Shown here piece after piece: positions 1-13,414 of a stretch of DNA of 64,000 bases. The stretch lies in the NCBI RefSeq assembly GCF_002078875.1, contig NC_034421.1:8702365-8766364 (forward strand). Reading direction: 5' to 3'. The notes under the pieces were generated by a model. The model ran no database searches, was not told the origin of the DNA, and saw only the letters and a list, made by a program, of their open reading frames with translations. The stretch is from Numida meleagris (taxonomy: Eukaryota; Chordata; Aves; Galliformes; Numididae). The stretch's first letter is position 1. Each line of letters begins with the position of its first letter. The position numbers were made by a program, and so were the translations under genes.

Positions 1-3000
1 ACATTCCTGACTGCAGAACATATCCCTAGCTAGGAAGAATTATAATGGCTTATTCAGTTATTCAATAGAGACCTGACCAGGCTGAACTCCTTTAACTGCC
101 ATACCCTCTGTTTGCCATTGCTGACAGACCCGGGGAGCCTTTTAAATTCTGATGTGCCCCATAAGCCAGAGTTCTGTGGGTGACTGAGCGGAGACAGATG
201 GTGTGCTGCCGCCTGCCCTGGCTTCTGCTGGGCAGCCATGATCCCATGATGCGCGCTTCTTGGCTGACGCTTAAGCAACGCTTGCAGAATCCACACAGAT
301 CTCAGGAAGAGTTCCAGAACAACAAAAATTATATCACAGGGCTTCACTGTGAATTAAGTCCGTCTTGCAGGATGACCCTGCGCCCAGCAGGCTGCATTTC
401 AACTGTCAGACACTTGTATATCATGATTAAGTGAATGAGTTTTGCCAAAACAATCAGTTCCATGGGCTATGATACATCATTTTAATTTACTTTTTCACAA
501 TTGAGATGGACATCCAGAATTACACAATATGCAGCAAAATGAAGTTTTCCTAAGTATAGCAACGGTGCCTGCTGTGCATCTGCTCAGCCTTCCCAACAAA
601 GTCTAACAGATTGTCAGCCATTAGTGATGTAGCAGAAGATGGTTTTTTTGTTTATTTCTGTTTATTTACAGAGTAGTATCCCAATGGTAATGATATAAAT
701 CACTTGCAGGGAAAGTTAATATTAGTAATGTATTTCTAAATATCTTTCAAATTGATTCAGCAAGGAGAGGCAGGAAAGAAAGCTGGCACAATATGAAAAA
801 TGACTGCCTGTGCATTGCAAGAGTTTAAGAACCATTGATCTAAAGCTTGGTACAAGAAATTTTGTATCAGAAATCCTGTATCCTGGTGGTGAATTTGTTG
901 CATGGTCTGATGCCAATCACTTCTGAGTGTGGTTGTCTCTATTTGTTGAATGGATCGATGATGTTTAGCTCTCTTAACTGTTGTTGTACACAGCCTTAAG
1001 AATGTAAAATGACATACAGTTGCCAAATACTGTTAAAGACATATTTGATCTGTTTCTACAAGTATTATATTATGATTTATAGTCAATACTCGAAGTAGAG
1101 AAATAATTATTTGTGTAGTACTTTTTTGGTTGCAGATTTCACTCATCCATTTTGTGAAGATGGCTAAGACCATTCAGGCACCACTGTATGGATGAAAAAG
1201 TGCAAGGAAGATGAAGCCCAGGTTTTCAAAACTGCCGCCTTGTTTTCTGTCTTGAAGTTTGGCACTTCATTTTTAGCTACTTAGCAGCGAGCACTGACAA
1301 GGGTTAGAGCCGCGGGTCCTCAAACCTTGTTAAAAATAAATACATGTCTAAATCTGGACTCCTCCCCTTCCGCCCCTCAAACAGAAATGCATGGACTTTA
1401 AAAACAGGTCCTAAATCTCATAATGAGTTGATGACACTCAAAGATGCATCTCCAGTCTGTGACCTGAGTCAGTCAACTCCACCAAACTGTCCACATCCAT
1501 CCCAGTAAAGAACTCTGGTGTGAAGGTCTCTGTGAACCACCGTTTTCCTGCTGTGTAATCCATGCCAAAGATTTCTCTATTTAATATATAATATCAGGGT
1601 TTATTAATCTGCGTTATTTTTAGTTGGAGAAAAGTGCAAATTTATATATTTAAGGTGCTTAAATAGGGTGGTTAGCACCATATTGCATCTTCACCCCTTA
1701 CTAGTTTATTTCCTTACTGAACAGTGTGTCTAGAAAAAAAAAAAAATCAGCATGCGCTAAAGATTACAAGTCACTTTTGGCCCTTGGCTTCCTCTGATCC
1801 ATAACAGAGCTACAGATTGAGAGAAAAACAATCACCAACCAAAGAGATGCTATTTCCTGTTCTAGGAATAGGACTCGCTCCAAGGAGCAAAACAGTATTT
1901 AACTAGAGCAGAGGAGCAAATGCCAAGATTCTGTAGCCTGAGTATTACATTACCTCTTAAAAATTATAAAGGTTTCCTAGAATGGTTACTCCCTTTACCT
2001 GCCAATTCTATCACTTTGATGGCAGAATCCTGTTTTTATAGGTAACCCAACAGATTTTCATTTGAATGGCCCACACAGCACCAGCTCACTATTTTCTGGA
2101 CGTTGTGAACTCAAAGCACGTGTGATGTGTGGCCAATCTGTGCAGGCATGGAGAGCGCAGGGTGTCCGGAACATATTGTGCTGGTGATGCTGGCACAGCT
2201 TGTCAGTGCAGGCACAGCAGGTCCCTCAGGACTCCTACTATTTTCTCCATTAAAACGTCGGCAGGTATAGTTATCTGTGGAGATTGTGCTGCTCAGCAAA
2301 GATACTGCATATCATGAACAAATGGTGCACTGGGGCTACTTTGTCTCACCTCAGTCCACTTTTTTTCGCTCATCCTTCCATGTGTATTAGTACAGAAATC
2401 TAAAGAAAAATGGTCCTCCAAGAAAGGCGTGTTGAACCTTCTGTTATTTTTTGTTGAAAATCTTTTCCATGCAAAAAGAATCAATCTTAAGTTTTAGAAT
2501 TTCATAATAAGTGTGCTGTGAATAGGATAATAACAAAAAAAAAAATCTTTTACCTTCTTTTCTTTACGTAACAGATAAAGGAAAATATTTTACTACTCTG
2601 AGTATTTATAAAGCAACTTGGAGTGTAGCTGGGATAGCACATGGAACCATCTGCTCCATTTCCTCAAGGTCTTTTAGAGGATAATTTTTACTGAGCAGCA
2701 TTCTTCTACATCAGTGCAATAAATACAAGAAATTAACTTTGTTGCAACTCACATTTTTGCTCTACTGAATTTCTTTAAGGCTATTATTTTAAAAGGTGAG
2801 TGCTTTACATCTCTTGTTAATGAAGCATTAGATACTTCTGTAGACAGAATATGAGTAAATATTTGAGTTCCTGGCACAGATGTTCATTTTCAGTTTATTG
2901 CATCAGACTATAGAAGTCCTCGGTTGTGGCATTTAAGCTGTTTCTTGATTCTCTGTTTATTAACTAATTGCTTTTCTGTTTATTATCTCTATGCTAACTT

Positions 3001-6000
3001 AAATGTTCTGTATGCTATTTGCATACTACCAGCAACATCCAACAGTCATATATAACATATAAACTGAGCATTCAATTGGAATGAATGGTCGCTAAACAAG
3101 TAGTTGTTTGAGTTGCTTTGACCTGAAGCACAGAACCTTCAACAGGTTTACATCTTGAAATATTCAGGTCTTGAAAAGCCCAAGGAAAAATGGCAGAACA
3201 GTAAAATTCATTCACCCAATCAGCTATACTACAGCTGTCACATCTCAGATGGGGTAAAAACACAAAGATAGCCCAAAGGAGTAGTTTCTGTGTTGATCTT
3301 CAGGAGGGCATAAACTGCAACAATCCTTTTATGAGTTTTGGAAGTTACGCAGAATGCCTTAGAGGACGGTCATGGCATGCATGCAGCGCCTTATGGAGTT
3401 AAGCTGATTACATCAGAGCAACTGTTAAAAAAGAAAAAAAATTCTCAATATCTCTGAAAAATCAATCTCTTCATGAAACAATCTCATATCTGATTGGTAG
3501 CAACACCAGCTGACAATCAAGTATTCTTTTACCTATGCCAAATAACCGCGTGCCACAAGCGGCAGTGCCCTCTCTCTTGCTTCGCAAGGTTTTCTATCTG
3601 GCTCTGCATCCTCCACACTGGGGGCTTGCCCAAGACATTCTGTTGCCTGCAAGCCAGACAACATGGCTACAAATCAACTCATATTGCTGTGAGCTGGCTG
3701 TTTTGACTGATGGTCCCATAGAGTTGTACAGTTTCCGTTATTTCTGGGGAGTCTGGGCTGAAGCTTAATGAAAAACACTGCATTCTGCAAGAGTGAAAAG
3801 CTGAATCAGGACTTATGAGAAACTGTGTATTATGAAATGCTGCACAAAGCTGGAACAGAGCTGGTGTTAACTGCACTGTACTGCAGAAAAAGACAAAGTT
3901 GAAGCAAGGAGGAGTTACCTTTTACAGTGGATACCAATAATACAAGACAATACAGTGCAGTCCTTCTCAAAAATTAACAGTGTACTTGATACTGTGTTAC
4001 TTTTCCAGTGAATCTGAGAACTTCCATCTGTTGAAATAACTGCTCTCTCACATAAATTTTCTTGCTCAGTAGATCCAAGCTTATATCATGGTTGTTGAAG
4101 GGGTCATTTGAAAGAGGCTGCCAGGGAAGTATCAAGCCCTTAAGGCACAATAAGCCCAGGGAAATTTGTTTGGATGGTGTAATGAATCCAACTTGTTAAT
4201 ATAGCTCAGTTTGGTGCTGATAGCAGAGAGCTATGAAAATTAGAAGAAAATTTGGTCTGAGGGGTGTAGTACAATTAGAAGTGAAACACTCAGCAAACTC
4301 CCTCAAGGTATTTGTCCTTTAATCTACTCCAATTTTAATAATGTTTTTTTCTAGGCTTATTTTCCTAGCTATTTTTTTTTCCTGTGTCCCAAGTCTCAAC
4401 CTGAGCAAGTCCTCTTCTCTCAGTTTTTCCTTGAAGTCTCTGGTTGACATTGATAATATCACTGGGGATGTCACATGAGGTCATAATCAGGTTTTATAGG
4501 AAAAAAAAAGTATCAGAGCACAAAAGTGAGGAGACACAGGGTGGGACTAAGAGAGATCTAAGCAGCAGATCCCTATTCACCAGCGTTCACAGCTCCGACC
4601 TGGGCAATCTTCCATGCAGCTGATTTTATATGTGAAATACAACAAGAATATCTGCCAGTTCTGCAGACCTTTCTCAAGCCCCACTCAGATTTTCTCACAG
4701 TTCTCCTGAAGTGTGTTTTGGTGGAAATACCCAAGTTGAGACCTCTGATTACAGTGCTGGCAATGGGACCAGACGTTATTAACAGAGGAGCCACGGCCTG
4801 AAAGCTGGCCAAGGGACCATGTAAACTCTGCTTCCCTAAGAAAGCAGCTAAAAAACCTGCCTTTCAGGCCACTGTGCCACCAGAACAGCAGTGTGGGCTG
4901 CAGTGGGCAGATATCCCCGTGGTCACCTAGCTTAATCTAGAGCACCCAGGAGCCTCAAGGTCTCCCAGAGAGGATTTATGGCCCGGACACAAACTGATTG
5001 ACAATACACCTACAGAACTGTGATTGAGTGTTATATTTGTGAGGAAGGTGTGTCTGTATCCAAATGATAACACAATGCGTTTCAAACTGAGAAAATTCAA
5101 ATTGAGAATGGTTTGTCTCCCACTGCCAGCTACGTTCTGTGCAGACTTGATACCTATTTGAGCCTGTGAAAAGTTTAGTTTGAGGTGGTTGCTTCACAGC
5201 ACATAAAAGAGAATCTCATTCCCTAAATAACGTACATGCATTATAACCACCAAATCATCTTCCTGGAGTGCTGTATCAAATCACTGCAATTTCCAGCTTC
5301 TGCAGCAGTGTCCTGACCAAACGCAGCTTCCTTCAAAACCCAGTTTCGAGTCAATCCCAGGCCAGGATGAAAAGCAAAGTATGTGGTCTTGTGCATAAAA
5401 AATCTGCATTATTGCTTTTCAGCCTGAATTCTGGCTTTTTCCCCAGTTAGCAAATTTTTATTTTTCAACCCCCAAAGGTCCCTGCATTCAGCTTTTGCAC
5501 GTTAAGAACCCCAAGGGTTTAATCAGAAGGAAACAGAAGGAAAACAGCAGCAGCAGATCTCATCATGCTATCTGTACATGTTATTTTAATTCCTTTTGTC
5601 GATTTACATGACTGATATTCCTTAGTCCCTACTAATTATGATTTCTCCTCTAAAAACATGCAATTCGATACACTTTATTTTAATGCTTTCTAGGTAGAAG
5701 TGATATCTTTGCTTATGTGTAGCACAGCAGGACCTTGACCTAGTTGGGATCTCTGAGCACAAAATAGCATTAAATCTAATAATTCCCCCACAGAAGAGCC
5801 CAAGAGCCTGCAGTCAGTGGGAGCCTCTCCATTCAGAGCAGAGAGAGCCCTTAAGCAGCCTCTCCCTCCCTCCCTTCCTGCATTGTTCTGCACTGTTGGC
5901 TACACTACATTTTGCCCAGTTCTGTGCAGCACAGCTGTCCTCCTCAGGGCCACAGCTCCTGGACCTGATGCACACAGCAGAGTTGCAGCCCTTTAACCCA

Positions 6001-9000
6001 AAGGACCTTTAGCAAACACAACCAGCCTTCCATTTGGCTGGAAAGTAATCAATAAATGGCATAAATTTATTGCCATCTTTCAGCTAAGTTCCTTCAAATT
6101 CCTTAATTAGATTGTTTTCAGTCTACAGTTTGTAATTACTTAATTCTCTCAGCTCCTTGAACTCATTGTTCTTCATTCTTGCAGATATGGAGACCATTCA
6201 GAAAGAATAAAATTAACCTTGAAATAATCAGTAGTGCACAAAGATAGTGCTTCATCACGGTGCTTTCTCTTGTTATTTCTTCTTGCTGGATATAAAAACA
6301 GACAATGTTTTGCTCTCCCAGCTCATTCGTTCAGATGTTTTTGTAAAACACTGACTGGAAGCTGCACTGCATTTATGCTGTGTCTGATGTGCCCATTAGT
6401 TAAACACCTACTCTCCAGATAAATGGATTTCAGCTTCCCATGTGCAGACCCAGTCCACCAAGCCCATAATGACATGCCCACAAATCCATAAATCCTGGCC
6501 GTACACTCACCAACACAGCTAAAGAACAAGCAAAGCATTTAAACACTGAGAAGAAAACCACAGTAAGACTGAAGAGTGACAATGAGAAATGCAGCAGCAC
6601 AAAGCAGAGCTGCACAGGTAGGTACTGTTTGGGCACAGGTACCGCTCTGAAATGTGTTCGAGTGCATGCTGTATTCACACATATGCCTGTATTTTCACAC
6701 AAACTATCTGGAGCAACATAATTAATGTACTTTAAGTCTGGAATCCAAGTTGAGAAAAAAAAGAATCTGTTTGAGTGAAATATGTCCCCTACATTTTGAA
6801 CTTCATATAATTAAAAATGACATTACAGCAAATCACAAAGCAACCCATCGCTTTTAAGATCTAATGAATCAGTCATTCAGGGGGACGTTCATAATGTATT
6901 TCCCTCCTCTTTTCATTCTCATCTGCCTGCCAGTGCCAGCTGCATCAAGCTGGCTCCCCGAGGCTCTCATGTTTTGCCTCCCAGACCAGACCAGCCCTGT
7001 GCTGGACTTTTCTGAAATGGCCACAGCCCGCTGCAGCACAGGGAGGTGCATATCAGCGTCTTAAAGCAGCTTCACATGTGGCTCACTGAGTTTTTTAAAT
7101 CAGTGGCAAGAGAGGAATTTGCATAAGCGGCAAGATGCATGGAATTCCTCTTGGTTCTCCAAATCCTACGTCATAAATCATGTGCCTTAATAGTAGATGT
7201 AAATGTCATGTGTTCTTCTTTTATAAAATGCTTGAATTAATTACATTGTTTTATTTTTATATTTAAATTCTTTTTGCTGGATTCAGCTGATCCTAATACC
7301 TTCTGAATATTCATGGACCTCTATTGCACTAAGGTGATGATCTGGAGAATATCTGGCTCCTTGCTGATTTCTGGGTACGGGCTGGCTCTGATTTATCAAA
7401 GGAGGGTAATGGAGTTATGATCCCCAACCAGAGCCCTCCCGTATATCTGTGGTGAGTTACTGCACGGCACAGACCAACATATTAATGCAAATTGGAGCCG
7501 AGGATTATGCTAATGTGTCAGGCTGTGCACTGGAGTGGGGAAGTAGGGCAGGGAACTCGGAAGTGCAGCCTCAGCTGCCATCCCTGCTGGAGCTGCAGGG
7601 CTCAGGGGAGGAGCTGGAACTCCCACCTTCAACATATGATTTTATAATTTCATAGGCTGCCCTATTTATGTCTAATTGTCACCTGCTCACTTGCATCTGC
7701 ATTGAAAGGGGTCTTCCTGCGGCATTGTGTCTCTGTTGCACTGTGTCAAAAGGATTCGCCAAACTCACTGCTCGCTGGCCAACACTGACCACTTTCCTGC
7801 CTGCCAGCCACTGCAAACCCCAAATGACAACTTCTCTCGTGTCTTGGTTTTCTCAGTAATGGCCTGCACTTCCGTACAGCCCAAAGTGGTTTCAGCACTA
7901 TAATTCTTTGTAATTCCAGCTCTGCAGTTTTACACCATGCAAATGCATATTCCCTCATCTGAAATAGCTCTTTACCAGAGATAGCAGTGGCATGGGAGCT
8001 CAGCAGAACTGTGAAGCCCTGTGGAGAGCTCTGCATGGAGCCAGCCACGCCAGGTGCCCATGGCACATCTCTGGGTTCCTCCATATGTGAGGTTTACTCC
8101 CCATAGAACCAGCCCCACTGAGGCCGCCTTTCCGTAGCATTGCTGTGTTAGTGCAGGAGGTCTCAGATCGAGGGTTTCTCCTGCAGCCAGGCTGGGCAGA
8201 GCAGCTGAGAGGCCAAAAATTCAACACCTCTCTTCATTCCGAGCAGTGAGTTGTGAAATACACATCCCTAGCAGGGCACTGGGAGTTGCTAAATGAGTTC
8301 CTGATAGTATCCATAGCAATGGAAAAGCATGCTAAGAAGAGAAGCCGTGTGAAGATGTGTGCCAGAGATAGGTCTCCTTGACAACAGCCAAGGCATGGGA
8401 CCAGCGCTGCTGGAAGAGCTGGTGCAGGGTGCCCTGTCCCCATCGCATGACGCAGGCACTGCACAGGGGCTCCACTGAACAGCACCGAGACAAGGAGAGA
8501 TGGAACCACAAACAGCAACAAAACCACTCCCACACACACACCGCTTGGAAAGATGTGTGTGTGCCTGTCAGCACCTTTGCTAACCTGTGAGCATTACAAG
8601 CACACACACTGCAAAGCCAGATATCCAAAAATTACCTGGTTTGCTATAATACATATATACACAATTGTATGCGGTCCTGTTCATTTGCCATATGAGACAC
8701 TCCTTAATTACACGATCAAATGAGACTTTACTCTAGGATCCCTGCCTTGTTGAGAACACAGGCAGATGATGCTACCCAATCGGTGAGTCAATATTTTGTC
8801 TTTTCCTTGTTGTTCAATAGCTTGCCTCAGGCTTTCTTTATTTTATACTGTACAAACAGATTCACAAAGACAGAATAAATTCCCTCCTGACAATTTCTGC
8901 AGCAGTTATTATAGCAGCAAGGTTAAATGCTACCGAACTGGAACAATGCTAAAAATACTAGCTAAAAAATAAACTCTGACTACAAAGGCGAAACAGCCAG
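1..9000. other. Intergenic, AT-rich, no gene recognised
   Basis: No reading frame here resembles a known protein, and no tRNA or repeat family was recognised. Points of note are POU octamers at 3017, 7117, 7485 and 7937 and an imperfect palindrome at 6056-6076. Several AT-rich stretches full of TAAT/ATTA cores (for example 6040-6140 and 7200-7320) look like conserved non-coding DNA, but this cannot be shown without alignment. Confidence 0.65.
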
Positions 9001-9800
9001 AAGCAGCAAGACAAAGGCATTCTACAGCTGCACCATTCACTGCTTGCTTGCAGCACTCAGAAACCAGCCCATCCAGCTGTTCCTTTTGTTCCTATTTCCC
9101 TCTCCATTTACCCAGATTTCAGTAAGGTTTTGCAGCACGGTTCCCATCCCATCTCCTCGCTGTGCCCTGTGGGCAGCAATGCTCCACAAAGGGCTGTGAT
9201 ACTTGGAGGGTCCAAAAAGTGTAATAACCAATGCCAAAACAAAGAGGGCATCGTTTAACTTGGTGAGCAAGGAGCTGGTCCTGCCGTGGGGGTTATAATG
9301 TGAAAACAAGGTGTAGGTCCCTGCTTGATCCTTCAGGCAGGCGCTGAGCATTAAGCAAAGTCCAAACTATGGACTGTCACTATAATGGCCAGGATAAACA
9401 AAGCACAGTGTTTTCAGGCAGGTAAAACATCACAAAGTGCAGTAATGTTCTGTCGCTGTTGTAATAAATGAAACACACAGTTGAGCTGTTTGAGTTCTTA
9501 GTCAAAATTATCTCATATTGATTTCCTCTGGCTTTCTTGTAGTTAAAAGAAGTAATTGCTCTTTGAGTAGGTAAGCATTTTAGAATTAATTCCACTGTTA
9601 TATCCCACTTCAGTGCTAGCTGAAGGAGCAGACCCATCCTTATCATCCCCCTGTGCTCTACATCAGAGATCTCAGTATTCCCTGGAAACCAGGAGTCTGT
9701 GAATCTGTCTGCAGCAATGTCAACAGAGAGGGTTCTGAGCCTTTGTAACTAGCAGTTAGCTGAAATAAAAATTAAAAATTAAAATAATCAAAACAGGGTT

Positions 9801-9823
9801 AAAAAAAAAAAAAAAAAAAAAAA
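9801..9823. repeat. Poly(A) run of 23
   Basis: Twenty-three consecutive A on the plus strand after AAATTAAAATAATCAAAAC-like AT-rich sequence. No retroposon body was recognised upstream. Confidence 0.9.
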
Positions 9824-12800
9824 GGACATGAAATCAGGACCTGGAGCCCACCAAGCTCTAGTCTAGAAGCAACTGGTTCCCAAGACAAGAGGCTGCATTC
9901 CCTTTCAGGCCATCACTCTGGGCTCTTGAAGGTCCCAGCAGTTTGCCCCCATCAGAAGGAAAGGGCCACCAAGGGATGGGATGAAGCCAGCAGAAGCTGG
10001 GTCTCATCCTAGAGGAGGACTTGCTGGTACAGCACAAACTGCAGTCACATTGACTTTGGGCTCATCCGACGCATCATCCTCTGCTTAGTAATCCTTTTTA
10101 TCTGTCTAAGAGTTCTTTTCAGTTTCTGCACCAAAAACAAACAAAAAAATCCCCTAGTAATAAGCACAAAGCTGTAAGTGCTGTAAGTGCTGCCCCTGCT
10201 CTGGAGGAAGTTTTCTTCTCGAGCCCAAGGTGTCCTGGTGAGTTGGCCCTGGCTGTGCCAGGCACTGCATGCAAACCTAGATCTGCCAAATGAAAGAGAA
10301 CAACAGCGCAATGTGCCATGGGCTGCCAATGAGACAGACTGCATCGCACAGGGTGCTGCCTCCAGGGCCAAATAAATGCACACCACTGGAGGAGAGAAAC
10401 AGAGCACATGAGAGGCACAGCCTGGCAAAGAGGCAAGCCCCAGGCTTTCCTTTATTTTTCAGCACATCTGAAAAATAAGGGAGATTTTCTTAATGCCTTT
10501 CATCTACACATGCAAAGCTGGCAGCCTTCACAAGTCCTGTGAGAGATTTTGCTTGTGTTGTCTAAGGAATAACATTTGTCTCAGGGACAGATGCATGTTT
10601 CAGGTCAACCTCATGGCTCCCCAGAGCATCGTTTTGTTTGCTGTTGTGTACCCACAGCATGAGCAGGACAAGCAGGCAGGACACCTCCCTTCCCACACAG
10701 GCTGCAGGGGCTGCTCCTGCCCAGTGGAAGTCCCAAATTCTCCTCGAAGCTGGAGGAACTCGCACCGAGGTCAGTATGTGCATATAGCCTGGGACAGACA
10801 GGAACTGCAATTCAACCGCACTCCAGTGATGTAGCATCAGAAAAGAAGATATGGAAAGAACATTAAACAAACTGACAATGAACTCATTAAAAGAAAGTGA
10901 ATGCCCCAACCTTCAGCCCTGTATCTGCAGGCATGCGTTCCGATGAGACGTGGAGCAGCAGTGCTGCCTGCTGCCAGGGCTGCGTCAAACCACCAAACAA
11001 GACGAGAACTCGGAGCACCATTGCTACGCGTGCTCTCAGCCCACACACTGAAAAGTTTGTCCTTGTGAGTACAGATTGTGCTAGGAGAGAGAGCAAAGCC
11101 TTTCACTCAGCCAGGTGAAGGAATTGCACAGGATTTTTGGCAAAAGCAGCAGCTCATCCCCAGGGGTCAGACTGAGCCTCACAGTGCTGGGTGCAGGTGA
11201 AATGGTGCTGAGCTGTGCTGGGTGCAGGTGGGACTGGAGTTATAACCTCTGCCAGGTGCCCCTGTCTCTGCCACAGGTGTTTTCAGGGCAAAACATTGGC
11301 TATGCTGAGAAAATTCAGGAATAATTCAGCTGTGAGGAATTTGAGGAAAGTGTTTAGGAAAGTTCTAAAGAAAACGGCTGTGCTACTATTCAGTTTGTCT
11401 CTTGTAGGAACTTTTCCTGACTCACCGTGTTTCTATGGGTTTAAAAGCCAAGTCCTCGTTCTTCACCCCCTGGAACACCTCCGCGGCGTCTTTCTCGGGC
11501 TGGCAGCGACGAGAACGTCTGCAGGCTCCCTCTAATGGGAGGAAGATGAAAGAATCAGATTTTCAGGGCTCTCCTGGCTCCATCCGCAGGGAGGAGCGGA
11601 TCCAGCTCGTGGGTCAGAGCTCAGCCCGCTTGCTCCAGCGTAGGGGCGAAATGTCCCCCACCTCCCTCTCAACCCCGCTGTCCCACAGCACGTGCACAGG
11701 TGCTGTTCTGTGAATTTCAAGGGATGAGTTTCCATTTGTCACGGGGCTGGAAGGTAGATCCTCACTTCTTCCTTCTGTGAAGGACACCGTGCAGTTCTTG
11801 CTCTCATCAGCAGATGGCCAAATATTACCACACATTTCTAACGGTGATATCAATAAGGCCACGTAACTGGGTACAAAACTGCTTTCCTGCCAGAAGCGTT
11901 TATTTATAAAATGGCATACATACTCGTGGCATTTACCTTTCTATAAGCAATATTACGAAATGTGTGCCAAATGTTAACATTCATTTCCTTCCACGCTCTC
12001 GGAGTTCTTGCCAAAGTAAGGAGCTCTAAGCAAACTGAGGGTGGAGTAAAGCTCTGCCCTCAGGCACCTGAGTATTATTTCTTATTTCAGATGTATTTGG
12101 AGGTGCAGAGGGCCAGAGCCAGTGCCCCTCCCCAGCTGGCAGCAGGTGGCAGAGTGAAGGCGCTGCTCGCAGAGTCCAGTGCCATTTGGATGCAGAAAGT
12201 GTTTCATTCCAACGTGGAACAGGCTTTGCGAAGGCTTGGTTCTGCAAGCGCACGCCTCAGTTGCTTCCTCTGCTTTGCAGGAAAGCCAGTGCCACTCCCA
12301 GCACCACACTCAGCAGGGCAGAGGGGCTCCGACATTGCGTAATGTCTGAGAATAATCAGTGTAGGCACCAGCACCACGGTGACTAATGGGAGCAAAAAGC
12401 CAAGGAACAACCTTTGCAGCATCACCTCAGGGCAGCCTGCGCAGGCAGCAGGGCTGGCTCAAGGGATGCTGGGAGTTGGGGCTCCCCATTGCCAGAGGCC
12501 TCGCAGGCAGACACTAACCCTAGCCCTGACTTCTGCCTTTTATGCTAAATAATTAAATAATTATGCCCACAGGGCACCATGCTGGGGTCCACGCTCCCAC
12601 CTCTTATCCCTGCCCGCAGCCAAGGAGGGACATGAAGATACTGCAACTAGAGTAACACATGTTGGGATTTTCCAGCTTTAGAAGGACTCTTTTGGGGCAT
12701 GAAGACCTAAAATAATTCTTTTCTTCAGCTAAATGTATTTACAAAGTTTTCTGTGGCCGGGCAATCTGATTTAACCAACTCGAGCAGACATAATTTAGGT

Positions 12801-13313
12801 ATCAAACTTTTCCATTTGAGGGACTAATTCCCTTCGTCTTCTGAGAGCCCTGTTATGACCAAGAGCATCGCCAGCTTTATGACAAACATAATTCCAGCCC
12901 AAGACACCAGCAATCCTGGCAGGCAGTTTTAGAAACACGTGTTTCTGTGTATGTCAGAGCAAACAAGTGAGCTGAAGGTAAAATCACTCACTGAAGAATA
13001 AACAGTGCATCCTGCCACTGTTCTGCGCGATGCATTTTGGCAGCAGGGTGGGGACTTCCAGAGCCCGAGTCCTATTTTCATGTCTGGTCTGAAACAGAGT
13101 TGTGCTAAAGGGGCAAGCATGGTCAGGGGCAAGCATTCACAAGGATGAGGGATGGAGAGCATCCCCTAAAGCAGAGGAACACGTCCCCAGCTCTGCACAC
13201 ACGAGAGATGCTAGATCTTGGGGCAGCAACCAGGTACTGCAAATAGCAAGGCAATCTCCACACATGTGTGTTAGTAACCCTGCTCCCGTGCTAATCACGC
13301 CAGCTGCGAGGCG

Positions 13314-13414
13314 GCTGCTAAGCAACTAAACCCCAGCGAGGAGGCACTTTTGAGATAATTCTAAAAATAGGCTCTGGCCCGTGAGACGGCGCGAGCATCG
13401 AGGCAGTGACGTCA
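13314..13414. promoter_or_regulatory. Candidate enhancer: RFX-like, MEF2 and CRE sites
   Basis: Within 101 bp lie GCTGCTAAGCAAC (13314-13326, RFX-like palindrome with one mismatch), CTAAAAATAG (13361-13370, exact MEF2 consensus) and TGACGTCA (13407-13414, full CRE palindrome). Matches are by motif only. Confidence 0.45.

Noticed and set aside
9037..9351. 104-codon minus-strand frame with a hydrophobic stretch (FVLALVITLFG)
   Set aside because: Considered as a possible TMC-family membrane exon, but no conserved TMC motif is present and no flanking exon was found.
11180..11235. Two copies of a GTGCTGGGTGCAGGTG unit
   Set aside because: A short local duplication with no repeat-family or functional context.
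11515..11535. CTCF-like site (also near 55561 and 63966)
   Set aside because: Each has one or two mismatches in the core consensus; without binding data these are not distinguishable from chance.
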